Assembly: GCF_000725805.1 (NCBI RefSeq)
Contig: NZ_KL647132.1
Location: 638,918-702,917, forward strand
From: Streptomyces xanthophaeus
Lineage (GTDB): Bacteria; Actinomycetota; Actinomycetes; Streptomycetales; Streptomycetaceae
Reading direction: 5' to 3'
DNA length: 64,000 bases
Below, piece after piece: positions 35,270-45,630 of this stretch (within the stretch, counting starts at the first letter, position 1; the number at the start of each line of letters is the position of its first letter). A program made the position numbers and the translations under genes. The notes beneath the pieces are model-generated. The model did no database searches. It worked only from the letters and a program-made list of their open reading frames with translations, and was not told where the DNA came from.

Positions 35270-37213
35270 TCAGGCGAGCCAGTGGTTACCGGTGATGGCG
35301 ATCATCACCTGGAGCTGGATGCTGGAGCCGTAGTAGCTGCCCGGGTCGAGCGGTGTGGCGCCCAGCTCGTTCCACAGCGCGTCGAGCCAGGCCTGACTGC
35401 CGGGGTCGGTGGCGGCGGCCACGGCGAACGGCGCGATGAAGGCGACCGAGGAACCGGGCTCGCCGGCAGCGGCGCCGTCGAGCTGGTAACCCTGCCGGAT
35501 GTTGTCGGGGTTGCCTCCGGTCGTCTGCTTGATCCAGGCGTTCATCTTGCGGACGGCGGCAAGTGAGCGGCTGTCGCCGCTGGTCAGGGCGTCCACCCCG
35601 ATGCGCCAGGGGTCGCGACAGGCGTTCCACGAGTAGGCGCCGTCGAGCGGACTCTCCAGCACTTCGCCGGGAGCGGGCCTGGGGTTGGTCCTGGTGTCGA
35701 CGACGAAGTCGGGGAGGAGCCCGGTGGAAGGGGCGTACCGGGACTGCAGGTCGGCGATGAGGGTCTGGTGCTTGTCGCGCACGGTGTCCCAAGTCGCGTC
35801 GCCCGTCGCCTTCTTGAATGCGCGGAAGTGGCCGGGTAGCCAGTCCGAGGTGCGGCTGACGGTCTCCCACTGAGCCTCGTGCAGGGCCCAGTCGCCGAGG
35901 TTCGTGAGGTGGGTGGCGGAGACGAGCTCGCTGCGCTTGATGGCGTTGATGCGCCTGACGGCGAGGGCCTTGTAGTCGTGTGCGCCGGTGTTGCTGCCCC
36001 ACTGCCTGTCGGCCAGCAGGAGGGCGTAGGCGATCTCCAGGTCGCCGTCCGTGGCGGAGTCGCCTCCGTTGACGCTCTGGCAGTTGCTGTTCTGCTCGGC
36101 CGCGTGCAGGTCCGGGTCGATGCCCGAGGGGTGGTCGAGGACGTACCTCAGGACGCGGTCGAAGGAGGTGCGGGCATCGGGGTCGGCGCCGGCCATGGTC
36201 GCCAGGATGGTCAGGCCGTATCCCTGGCCCTCGGCGACGTAGGGGTGGTCGGCATCGGTCGAGGCGATGGCGGACCAGGCGCCGTTCGCGCAGTCGGAGG
36301 TGACGAAGGCGGCCTTCCACTGCTGGTAGTAGGCCACCACCTTGGCGTCGTTGGCCGCCTGGTTCCCGGAGACCTTGATGGTGCCGGCCGCGTAGGGGAA
36401 GGTGTGGCTGCCGAACGGCACGTTGGCGCCGGGCGCGGTGCCCGTGTCCGTGGTCACGCTCACCGCGGCCGAGGCCGGTGAGACGTTGCCCGCCGCGTCG
36501 CGCGCCCGGACGGTGAAGGTGTGGGGAGTGCCCGCCGCCAGGCCGGCGACGGTGGCGCCGGTCCCGGTCACCGTGCTCACCTTGGCCGCCCCCTGGTAGA
36601 CCTCGTAGCCGGTGACGCCGACGTTGTCCGTGGCGGCGTCCCAGGCCAGCGTCACGCTGGAGGAGGTCTTGCCTGTCGAGCGCAGGCCGCCCGGGGTCGT
36701 GGGTGCCTGGGTGTCGCCGCCGCCGCTTCCGCCCGGGCCGTCCAGGCTGATGTCGTCCGCGTGGTAAGTGCCCTGTCCGTACCAGCCGTTGACGTATATC
36801 TCGGCGCTGGTCTGCGAGGCACCCGTGGTGAAGGACACGCTCAGCCGGGTGTAGGCGCCCGCCGAGGACGTCCAGGTCGAGGGGCCGCCGGTGACACCGA
36901 GGTAGACGTGGCTGCCGCGGACCCACCCCGACAGCGTGTACGCGGTGTCGGGCTGCACCGCGACGGTCTGCTTGCACTGGGCGGTGTCGCTCGAACTGGC
37001 CGTGCCGGCCAGCGCCTTCGCGCCGCCGTGCACGGGGCTGCTCACCACGGACCCCAGGCCGCCGGAACACGACCAGCCGGACAGCGAGCCGCTCTCGAAT
37101 CCGGGATCGGTCAGCAGGTTGGCGGCTTGGGCCGGTCCGGGTGCGGTGAGCACGGCGGCCGCCCCCATCAATGTCGCGCCTGCCGCGCCGAGCAAGCGGG
37201 ATCGGAAACGCAC
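35270..37213 (-). CDS. Secreted glycoside hydrolase family 8 enzyme with CBM and FN3 domains
   Basis: This is a 647-aa secreted enzyme. A signal peptide spans about aa 1-30. A carbohydrate-binding-type beta-sandwich (ANLLTDPGFESGSLSGWSC onward, about aa 31-160) is followed by a Gly/Ser linker, a fibronectin type III domain (about aa 170-255) and a GH8 barrel (about aa 280-647). The catalytic Glu lies in VAEGQGYGL (near aa 326) and the GH8 Asp region in ATDGDLEIAYALL (near aa 388). GH8 acts on cellulose, xylan or chitosan; the target is not decidable here. GGGAGG sits 4 nt before GTG 37213. Confidence 0.93.
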   Translation of the reverse strand: MRFRSRLLGAAGATLMGAAAVLTAPGPAQAANLLTDPGFESGSLSGWSCSGGLGSVVSSPVHGGAKALAGTASSSDTAQCKQTVAVQPDTAYTLSGWVRGSHVYLGVTGGPSTWTSSAGAYTRLSVSFTTGASQTSAEIYVNGWYGQGTYHADDISLDGPGGSGGGDTQAPTTPGGLRSTGKTSSSVTLAWDAATDNVGVTGYEVYQGAAKVSTVTGTGATVAGLAAGTPHTFTVRARDAAGNVSPASAAVSVTTDTGTAPGANVPFGSHTFPYAAGTIKVSGNQAANDAKVVAYYQQWKAAFVTSDCANGAWSAIASTDADHPYVAEGQGYGLTILATMAGADPDARTSFDRVLRYVLDHPSGIDPDLHAAEQNSNCQSVNGGDSATDGDLEIAYALLLADRQWGSNTGAHDYKALAVRRINAIKRSELVSATHLTNLGDWALHEAQWETVSRTSDWLPGHFRAFKKATGDATWDTVRDKHQTLIADLQSRYAPSTGLLPDFVVDTRTNPRPAPGEVLESPLDGAYSWNACRDPWRIGVDALTSGDSRSLAAVRKMNAWIKQTTGGNPDNIRQGYQLDGAAAGEPGSSVAFIAPFAVAAATDPGSQAWLDALWNELGATPLDPGSYYGSSIQLQVMIAITGNHWLA

Positions 37214-37535
37214 GGAGCCTCCCGGTGAGGGGGAATGGGCGGTGTCGGGATCGCGGTGCACCAGGTGTTGAGGCTGCGCTCCGGCACCGTGGGGGATGGC
37301 TCGACAGCTTCCTGAACAAGGCCGTTCGCCGTCAAGGGTTTTGGTTAGGAAACTTTACTTCTCATTGATGGGAGGAGCCGGGCCCTGTTTCGATCGGACT
37401 GATCGAAACAGGGCCGGGGAGAGGCCGAGCTCCCGAGTCGGCACGGTGGCGTACGGACCGGGCCGGCCAAGGGCGTCGACGCGTACGACGCCGGGCACGC
37501 CGCGGCCGGGGGATCCGCCAGACTTCCTCAGCCGC
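37214..37535. other. Intergenic region, 322 bp, with GH8 promoter elements
   Basis: No gene. On the minus strand TTGACG (37330-37335) is preceded by AAAGTTTCCTAACC (37346-37359), a layout often seen ahead of Streptomyces secreted hydrolases, and could be a -35 with an adjoining control site. I found no consensus -10. Confidence 0.35.
37381..37415. terminator. Hairpin downstream of the frameshifted secreted-protein gene
   Basis: A perfect 15-bp stem GGCCCTGTTTCGATC/GATCGAAACAGGGCC with a 5-nt loop. It lies 120 bp beyond the pseudogene stop and just upstream of the GH8 promoter, so it would insulate the two. Confidence 0.7.
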
Positions 37536-38286
37536 TCAGTTCACGCGCTCGATGCGTGCTCGCCGGATGAGGTTCTTGCCGGGTTCGCGGACCTTGTCGA
37601 AGGCTGCGTTGTTCAGCAGGACGCAGCTGCCTGAGGGGCCGGTCACCTTCAGCTTCGTTCCGGCGGGGAAGGTCCCGCTGCTCGCCGCGGGCGGTCCGGC
37701 CTCGCCCGACAGCGTCACCGTCGACCCCGGGCACACGACCTCCCCGGTGGCCGGTGGCGCCTGACCGCTCGCCGCACCGGATGCACCGGTCGCACCCGTC
37801 GCACCGGTCGGTGCGTCGCCGCCGCCCACGCGCTCGATGCGTGCTCGCCGGATGAGGTTCTTGCCGGGTTCGCGGACCTTGTCGAAGGCTGCGTTGTTCA
37901 GCAGGACGCAGCTGCCTGAGGGGCCGATGCGTGCTCGCCGGATGAGGTTCTTGCCGGGTTCGCGGACCTTGTCGAAGGCTGCGTTGTTCAGCAGGACGCA
38001 GCTGCCTGAGGGGCCGTTGACGGTGACGGTGGTCGCTTGGCCGTTGTCCAGGTTGGTCACCTTCAGCTTCGTTCCGGCGGGGAAGGTCCCGCTGCTCGCC
38101 GCGGGCGGTCCGGCCTCGCCCGACAGCGTCACCGTCGACCCCGGGCACACGACCCGGGCACACGACGTCGGGGACGGATGCGTTGCCGGTCGCGACCGTG
38201 GCGATGACCCCTCCGGCGACAAGGGCTCCCGTGGTGACAGAGAGCACGAGCTTCTTCGTAGAACTCATAGTCCGTTTCCGGGACAT
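37536..38286 (-). pseudogene. Secreted repeat protein interrupted by a 13-bp tandem duplication
   Basis: ATG 38286 (GAGGAG 5 nt upstream) opens a signal peptide (MSSTKKLVLSV, then a hydrophobic stretch and VPDVVCPG). The mature part continues in another frame as VVCPGSTVTLSGEAGPPAAS and a domain ending NLIRRARIERV. The break is exactly at CCGGGCACACGAC, present twice in tandem (38141-38153, 38154-38166); removing one unit joins the frames. The coding part contains three near-identical 90-bp units (37551-37640, 37836-37925, 37926-38015) and two identical 100-bp units (37641-37740, 38055-38154), with a GATGATGASGAASG linker. It could be a true decayed gene, a phase-variable gene, or an assembly error. 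Confidence 0.75.
37551..38154 (-). repeat. Nested direct repeats: three 90-bp and two 100-bp units
   Basis: Ninety-bp units at 37551-37640, 37836-37925 and 37926-38015 (the last two in direct tandem, in frame) and 100-bp units at 37641-37740 and 38055-38154 look identical by eye, silent positions included. The 90-bp unit encodes the domain end containing GPSGSCVLLNNAAFDKV. Confidence 0.85.
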
Positions 38287-38390
38287 AGACACTCCTCGAT
38301 CCGATGGACGCTGCTCCCCTCGTCCTGCATACGCCCGACGTCACGAGCGAGTTCAGTCCTTGTCACCGCATGACAAATACAGCCGTGGAA

Positions 38391-38418
38391 AAGCCGCCCC
38401 GGAGTACCGGGGCGGCTT
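38391..38418. terminator. Hairpin downstream of delta-60/RTX gene
   Basis: A perfect 12-bp stem AAGCCGCCCCGG/CCGGGGCGGCTT with a 4-nt loop lies 22 bp past the stop of the delta-60 protein gene on the minus strand. Confidence 0.75.
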
Positions 38419-38440
38419 CATGAGGCGCTGCGCGGGCCGC

Positions 38441-40495
38441 CTAGGGGCAGCTGATGCGGGCATCGCCCGGGTCGGTCGTGCACGTGTCGGTGCCGAGGCC
38501 GCCGTTCGCGGTGTCGTTGCCTGCGACGGCGTCGACCGTGTTGAGCCGGTCGTTGCCGAAGTTGCCCAGCAGGGTGTCGTTCCCGTTGCCGCCGTTGAGG
38601 GTGTCGTCGCCGTAGCTGCCGTCGACGTTGTCGTTGCCCCCGCCACCGTGGACCGTGTCGTTGCCGTAGCCCGGGCGGATCGTGTCGTTGCCGCTGAGAC
38701 CGCAGATCACGTCGGTGAAGTAGCCGCCGTTCAGGGTGTCCGCGCCACTGGTGCCGATGATCGTGCAGCCGCGGGCGTTGTTCACGGTGGTGTTCGCCGT
38801 GGCCCTGTCGTTGCCGGGCACCGGGTCGGTCTCCGCCGCGTCCGCCGTGGCGGTGTCGGCGAGGGTGCCGGTGCTCCGGGGCTCGGCCACCACGGTCACG
38901 GTGGTGGACGCGCCGGCGGCGAGGGTGCCCAGGGTGCAGCTCGCGCTGGTGGCGGTGGTGGTGCAGCTGCCCTGGCCGGGCGCGGCCGACAGGACGGTGG
39001 CGCCGGCTCCGGTGAGGGTGTCGGCCAGCGTGACCGCCGTCGCCGGGGTGGTGGCGCTGGTGTTGCGCACCGTCACCGTGTACGTCGCCTGGTCGCCGAT
39101 GCTGACCGTGCCGGGACCGGACACGGTGACGGCCAGGTCCGCGCTGGGCGGGGTCGGCGGAGTGCTGCCGCCGCCCTCGTACCGGGCCAGCGCGAAGTCC
39201 TCGCCCGCCCCGCCGCCGCCCGCGGCGACGAGCCTGCCGTCGGGCAGCAGCGCCACCGAGCGGGCCAGGTCGGCTCCCCCGAGGTTCGTGGCGACCGCCC
39301 CGTCGCCACCGCCGAAGCCCGTGTCCGGGCTGCCGTTGGTGAGGTAGCGGGCCAGCGCGAAGTCGCCGTTGCCACCACCGACCGCGACGAGCTTGCCGTC
39401 GGACTGCTGGACCACGTCGTACGCCGAGCTGCCGCCCTGGGGCCCACCGAGGTTGGTGGTCACCCTGCCGTCACCGTCGAAGCCCGTGTCGAGGGTGCCG
39501 TCGGCGTTGTAGCGGGTCAGCGAGAACACACCGGGACCGGAGCCGCCCACGGCCACGATCCTGCCGTCCGCCTGCACCACCACGTCCTGGGCGGTGTCCA
39601 TGGCCCCCAGGTCGGTGGTCACCTTGCCGTCGCCGCTGAAGCTGGTGTCGAGGGAGCCGTCGGCGTTGTAGCGGGCCAGTGCGAAGTCCCGGACGAGGCC
39701 CTCGGTGGTGTCGCCGGCGGCGATGATCCTGCCGTCGGCCTGGAGCGCCAGTCCGTAGGCCGTGCTGCCCTCCTGGAGGCCTCCGAAGTCGGTGAACAGC
39801 TTGCCGTCGCCGTCGAAGCCGGTGTCCAGGCTGCCGTCCAGGGCGTTGTACCGGGCCAGTGCGAACACACCGCCCACACCGCCTCCGGCCACGATCTTGC
39901 CGTCGGACTGCACCACCACGTCGGAGCCCTGGTCGGCGCCGCCGCCCCCGAAGTCGGTGACCGCCTTGCCGTCGCCGTCGAAGGTCGTGTCCAGGCTGCC
40001 GTCCGGGTTGTAGCGGACCACCGTGAACCAGGCGATGCCGCCTTCGAGGTTCTCGCTGACGCCGACGACGACGATCTTGCCGTCGGCCTGCAGGGCCACG
40101 CCGTCGGCCGCGTCGGAGCCGCCGGCGATGTCGGTGGACACCCTGCCTCCGTCGCCGAACGTGGTGTCCAGGCTGCCGTCGGCGTTGTAGCGGACCGCCG
40201 CGAAATTGCCGACGAAGTCCGACACGTCGGCGCCGACGGCGACGATCTTGCCGTCGGGCTGCACCACCATGTCGGCGGCGGCTTCGGAGGAGCCGAGGTC
40301 GGTGGTCACCATCCCGTCGCCGCCGCCGAACGAGGGATCCAGATCGCCCGGGGCGGCCAGTGCCGCCCCGGGCAGTGCCACGGTGAGGGCCAGGCCCAGG
40401 GCCACCACCGCGCCGATCCGGTCGGCGCGGCGCCGTCGGCCACCTCTCCCGACCCGTCCGGGAACCCAGCGCGCACCCCACGTGAATGTCGACAT
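38441..40495 (-). CDS. Secreted delta-60 repeat protein with DUF11-type and RTX calcium-binding domains
   Basis: This is a 684-aa exported protein. A signal peptide (VVALGLALTVALPGAALA, cut near AAPGD) is followed by seven delta-60 repeats (pattern LDTTFDGDGK...DGKIVAVG...ALARYNADGS), which form a beta-propeller-like surface. A DUF11-type Ig-like domain (ADLAVTVSGPGTVSIGDQAT) comes next, then RTX-like nonapeptides (GTSGADTLNGG, SGNDTIRPGYGNDTVHGG, DDTLNGGNGNDTL) that bind calcium. GGAGAGG lies 5 nt before ATG 40495. It is probably an extracellular or cell-surface adhesin-like protein; the function is not known. Confidence 0.88.
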   Translation of the reverse strand: MSTFTWGARWVPGRVGRGGRRRRADRIGAVVALGLALTVALPGAALAAPGDLDPSFGGGDGMVTTDLGSSEAAADMVVQPDGKIVAVGADVSDFVGNFAAVRYNADGSLDTTFGDGGRVSTDIAGGSDAADGVALQADGKIVVVGVSENLEGGIAWFTVVRYNPDGSLDTTFDGDGKAVTDFGGGGADQGSDVVVQSDGKIVAGGGVGGVFALARYNALDGSLDTGFDGDGKLFTDFGGLQEGSTAYGLALQADGRIIAAGDTTEGLVRDFALARYNADGSLDTSFSGDGKVTTDLGAMDTAQDVVVQADGRIVAVGGSGPGVFSLTRYNADGTLDTGFDGDGRVTTNLGGPQGGSSAYDVVQQSDGKLVAVGGGNGDFALARYLTNGSPDTGFGGGDGAVATNLGGADLARSVALLPDGRLVAAGGGGAGEDFALARYEGGGSTPPTPPSADLAVTVSGPGTVSIGDQATYTVTVRNTSATTPATAVTLADTLTGAGATVLSAAPGQGSCTTTATSASCTLGTLAAGASTTVTVVAEPRSTGTLADTATADAAETDPVPGNDRATANTTVNNARGCTIIGTSGADTLNGGYFTDVICGLSGNDTIRPGYGNDTVHGGGGNDNVDGSYGDDTLNGGNGNDTLLGNFGNDRLNTVDAVAGNDTANGGLGTDTCTTDPGDARISCP

Positions 40496-40677
40496 GCAGA
40501 CCTCTCCGCCGCTGCTCGCCCTGTCTTCGTCACTCCTCGTGACGGGGCACAGCTTCCGACCGCCGCTGCGGCGGGACGTCGGCGGCTCGCCGGACTCGCG
40601 CCGCCGACGAGGGCGATTCCACTCGACCGCCGTATGCCGGACCGGGCCCGCGGGGCGCAGCCGGGGGGCCTTCGGGC

Positions 40678-40705
40678 AGAGGGGAGAGGGGAGAGGGGAG
40701 AGGGG
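40678..40705. repeat. AGAGGGG heptamer, four perfect tandem copies
   Basis: Units at 40678-40684, 40685-40691, 40692-40698 and 40699-40705 lie in the 248-bp gap between the 98-aa gene and the delta-60 gene. This gap shows no other gene. Slippage here could alter the 5' region of the delta-60 transcript. Confidence 0.7.
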
Positions 40706-40743
40706 ATGCTGCGCCGTGCCATCCGGCGCGGGGACGCTGCTCG

Positions 40744-41040
40744 TCAAGCGGCCCGCGGACCAGGGGTGGCAGCGCGGGAAGCGTCCACGCCACCCACGCG
40801 CACCGCTTCCACCAGCCGCTGGTGCAGTTCGCGGCTCTCGCCCTCGGAGGCACACGCCAGGGGACTGCCCTGCAGCGTGAACCACTCCGAGGAGCCGGTG
40901 TACTGCACGGCCAGCTGCGCATGCGTTCCCGTCCAGGTGGTGTGCACCGTGAGATCGCCGGAAATCGCGCCTTGCTCCTCCGTGAGGACTCCGCCTGCAC
41001 CGGAGAACACGCCCGTAGTCGTCCATGACGCCCAAGTCAT
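40744..41040 (-). CDS. Small conserved hypothetical protein (98 aa)
   Basis: A 98-aa protein starting MTWASWTTTGVFSGAGGVLT, with a strand-rich middle (GDLTVHTTWTGTHAQLAVQY, SSEWFTLQGSPLACASEGES) and a helical LHQRLVEAVRVGG end. GGGAGG lies 9 nt before ATG 41040 and codon bias supports coding. It looks like a single beta-domain with no signal peptide. Function unknown. Confidence 0.68.
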   Translation of the reverse strand: MTWASWTTTGVFSGAGGVLTEEQGAISGDLTVHTTWTGTHAQLAVQYTGSSEWFTLQGSPLACASEGESRELHQRLVEAVRVGGVDASRAATPGPRAA

Positions 41041-41145
41041 CGGTACCGACCTCCCGGGACAGGCTTGCTCACTGCGACGCTTCGGCGCCCATTCGAGTAG
41101 AGCACGCCGACCGGGGAGACGCTCTCCAGGCTGTGGAGGCGGGCG

Positions 41146-41595
41146 TCAGCGACCGGCGGAGGCCCTTGCGGGGCCGACGGGTCCGTCCAGGGGAAGGACG
41201 GCCACGATGGACTTGCCCCCCTGCTCGGTCGGCCTGATCGTCACGCTCCGTGCGAGCCTGAGCACCAGGGGCCAGCCGAAGCCGCCCACGGGGACCGTTC
41301 CGGCCCGGCGGGGCGTGACGAAGGGTGCGTCGCGGCTGGCGTCCGTGACCACGAGCTGCAGCCCGTCCTCGACCACCGCGGCGCTGAAGTCGAGCAGCCC
41401 GCCGCCATGCCGGATCGCGTTGCTCACCAGCTCCGACGTCACGAGCAGGGCATCGGTCAACGCCTCGTGAGCGGACGGGGAGCCAGTGCCGTCAGCGCGT
41501 TCGCGGGAGCACTCGATGAGCGACCGCACATGGTTCCTGGCCTGCGCGGCAGTCCGGGGGGCGGGGACCGCCGTACTTCTCTGCGCGTACCGCAC
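41146..41595 (-). CDS. RsbW-like ATP-binding protein (anti-sigma/serine kinase fold)
   Basis: This is a 149-aa GHKL-fold protein. The N-box is LLVTSELVSNAIRHGGGLLD and the G-box region is VPVGGFGWPLVLRLA. It starts at GTG 41595 with GAGGTGA upstream. It lies 146 bp downstream of a STAS antagonist gene on the same strand, giving a kinase-antagonist pair in the 41-47 kb signalling module. The expected role is phosphorylation or sequestration of the STAS protein or a sigma factor encoded elsewhere. Confidence 0.87.
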   Translation of the reverse strand: MRYAQRSTAVPAPRTAAQARNHVRSLIECSRERADGTGSPSAHEALTDALLVTSELVSNAIRHGGGLLDFSAAVVEDGLQLVVTDASRDAPFVTPRRAGTVPVGGFGWPLVLRLARSVTIRPTEQGGKSIVAVLPLDGPVGPARASAGR

Positions 41596-41741
41596 CGTTC
41601 ACATCACCTCACTTCACCGCAGCTCACCGCATCGTCGAGACGTCTTCCACGGCGCGGCCCGTCCGTGTACGTGTGCCCTGCATGAGCCGTCGGAATCGCA
41701 GCGGCAAACATATGCATCGTCCGGCTCCTGCGCGGCCGGGT

Positions 41742-42104
41742 TCATCGTCCCCGCGGCGGGAGGTCGACGACCATCGCCTCGGGCACGCTGGCGGCCTTGG
41801 TGAACGCCCGGTCCGCACCGGTCAGTTCCAGCAGTCGTGCCAGCCGCGGCGGTACCTCGCCCGCCAGCACCACGTGGCGGTCCAGCACGGGCTGCAACAT
41901 GATGCTGAGGGCCGTCGAATCGACGAAGGTCACCCCGCCGACGTCCAGCACGAAGCGCGTGACGCCGGGAGCCTCCGGATCCATGGCCGTCCGCAGCTCA
42001 TGCACCGTGTCCATGTCGAACTCGCCGGCCAGCACGACGACGCGCACGTCCCCGTGCGACTGCATCTCGACGTAGTTGCGTGCGTCGGCGTTCTCCGTGA
42101 CCAT
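41742..42104 (-). CDS. STAS-domain anti-sigma factor antagonist
   Basis: This is a 120-aa STAS protein with the phosphorylatable Ser in VDVGG-like VTFVDSTALSIML (DST motif) and the strand VVVLAGEFDMDTVHELR. Unphosphorylated STAS antagonists bind RsbW-type kinases and so release their partners. ATG 42104 is used; GTG 42113 three codons upstream is equally possible. It follows the Rcp1-type regulator by 28 bp in the same direction. Confidence 0.9.
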   Translation of the reverse strand: MVTENADARNYVEMQSHGDVRVVVLAGEFDMDTVHELRTAMDPEAPGVTRFVLDVGGVTFVDSTALSIMLQPVLDRHVVLAGEVPPRLARLLELTGADRAFTKAASVPEAMVVDLPPRGR

Positions 42105-42132
42105 CTTCCCCACTCTCGAATTCTGGACGTCG

Positions 42133-42587
42133 TCAGACGGTCCGCGGCAGCTTCACCACGGTGACGAAGAAGTCGTCGATCTGCTGGATCGCACGGATGA
42201 ACTGGTCGAGGTCGACCGGCTTCGTCACGTACGCGTTCGCGTGCAGCTTGTAGCTGCGCAGGATGTCCTCCTCGGCCGCGGAGGTGGTGAGCACGACCAC
42301 CGGGATGTGATTCAGCTCGGGATCCGACTTGATCTTCTCAAGGACCTGCCGGCCGTCGTACTTGGGCAGGTTCAGATCGAGGAGGATCAGATCGGGACGC
42401 GGCGCGGAGGTGTGCTCCCCGCGGCGGTAGAGGAAGTCCAGCGCCTCCAGGCCGTCCCGCACCACGTGCAGGACGTTGCCGATCTTGTTGTCCTCGAACG
42501 CCTCACGGGTCATGAGTTCGTCGCCCGCGTCGTCTTCGACGAGCAGGACTTCCGCGGGCGTCGCCTGCGGCCGGGCATCGGATGTGG

Positions 42588-42591
<4 letters not shown>
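42133..42591 (-). CDS. Rcp1-type single-domain response regulator
   Basis: This is a 152-aa stand-alone receiver domain. Acidic pocket VEDDAGDE, phospho-acceptor Asp in LILLDLNLPKYDG (near aa 70), Thr in VVVLTTSAAEEDI and Lys in YVTKPVDLDQF are all present. The long form matches Rcp1-like regulators paired with phytochrome-class kinases. Its start overlaps the stop of the histidine kinase by 4 nt, so the two are a translational pair. Confidence 0.93.
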
Positions 42592-44299
<1,708 letters not shown>

Positions 44300-44318
<19 letters not shown>

Positions 44319-45535
44319 TCGAGGTGGAGTACGGCGACGTCGTCGGCCAGGCCACCCCAGTCGGCGGCCAGTCCCTGCGCCGCGTGGATGAGGGTGTCGA
44401 CGAAGGCCTCGGCGGACAGGTCGGCGTGGTGCCGGGCGAGTTCCAGGAGCCCGCTCTCGTCCAGACGCTCCGGGCCCGGGCCGACGCGGCCCTCGATCAG
44501 CCCGTCCGTGAACATCATCACGGCGTCCCCCGGTTCCATCTCGACTTCGGTGACGGGCCAGCCCGAGCCCCAGCCCGGCAGGATGCCGAGAGCGGGGCCG
44601 CCGGGCACCTCCACCAGGCGCACGCCGCCGGGGGACCGGACGAGGAAGCCCGGGTGCCCGGCCCGCTGCGCGGCGACGGTGCGGCCGCCGGGGGCGCGGG
44701 TGACCGCTATCAGCGTGGCGAATATCTCGGGCCCGGACCGCTCGGCGAGCAGGATCTCCTCCAGGAGGTCGAGCAGCTTCTCGCCCCGGGCGCCGGCCAT
44801 CACGAAGGCGCGCCACGCCACCCGCAGGCACACGCCGAGGGCTGCCTCGGCGGGACCGTGCCCGGACACGTCGCCCACGACCGCGTGCGTGGCCCCGTCC
44901 GGGGTCTGGACGACGTCGTAGAAATCCCCGCCGAGGAGCGCCTGGGCCCTGCCGGGCTGGTACCGGGCGCACACCGTGACGGCGTCGTCCAGCAGCAGGG
45001 GGGTCGGCAGCAGTCCGCGTTCGAGGCGGGCGTTCTCCTCGGCCCGCAGCCGGCTCGCCTGCAGCGCGACGGCCGCCAGCTCCGTCTGCTTGCGCTGGAT
45101 CGCGTACCGGATGGCACGCATGAAGACGTCGGCCTCCAGCCGGCCCTTGACCAGGTAGTCCTGGGCTCCGGCGGCGACGGCCGCCAAGCCCGCCTGCTCC
45201 TCCGACAGCCCCGTGAGGACCACCACGGCCGCCTCGGCCGACACGGTGAGTACCCGGTTCAGGGCGTCCAGGCCCTGGGCGTCGGGGAGGTGCAGATCGA
45301 GCAGGACGCACTGGGGCGACGTCGACTTGAGGAGGTCCAGGGCCTGGGCGAGCGAGCGGGCCCGGTCGAGCCGGACGTCGATCCCGCTGTCCTCCACCAG
45401 TTCCTCGACGAGGAGGGCGTCCCCCTCGTCGTCCTCGATGACCAGTACGCGCGGTGGCAGGCCGCTCCACAGGGCGCGTGAAGGGTCCTCCTCGACCAGC
45501 GCGGTCAGGCCGAGAGAGCTCTCCACGCGCCGCAT
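44300..45535 (-). CDS. Response regulator with PP2C/SpoIIE phosphatase output
   Basis: This is a 411-aa fusion of a receiver domain (VIEDDEGDALLVEELV; phospho-Asp in CVLLDLHLPD near aa 79; YLVKGRLEADVF) with a coiled linker and a SpoIIE/PP2C domain (LGGDFYDVVQTPDG, VGDVSGHGPAEAALG, AGHPGFLV, FTDGLIEGR). This is the RsbP/RsbU-like logic: phosphorylation of REC gates dephosphorylation of STAS. ATG 45535 follows GGGGAGAGG; GTG 45526 is an alternative. It is the first gene of a run with the kinase, Rcp1-type regulator and STAS protein. Confidence 0.93.
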
Positions 45536-45630
45536 CCTCTCCCCACGAAGTTCGCACACTCGACAGAGGCCCGGTTGGGCCGGACATGAGCTTAGAGTGA
45601 TCATTTGCCGTTAGGCAATGTTTGAACTGG

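Noticed and set aside
37551..38154. CRISPR array
   Set aside because: The repeats are 90-100 bp, lie within coding sequence and have no regular spacers.
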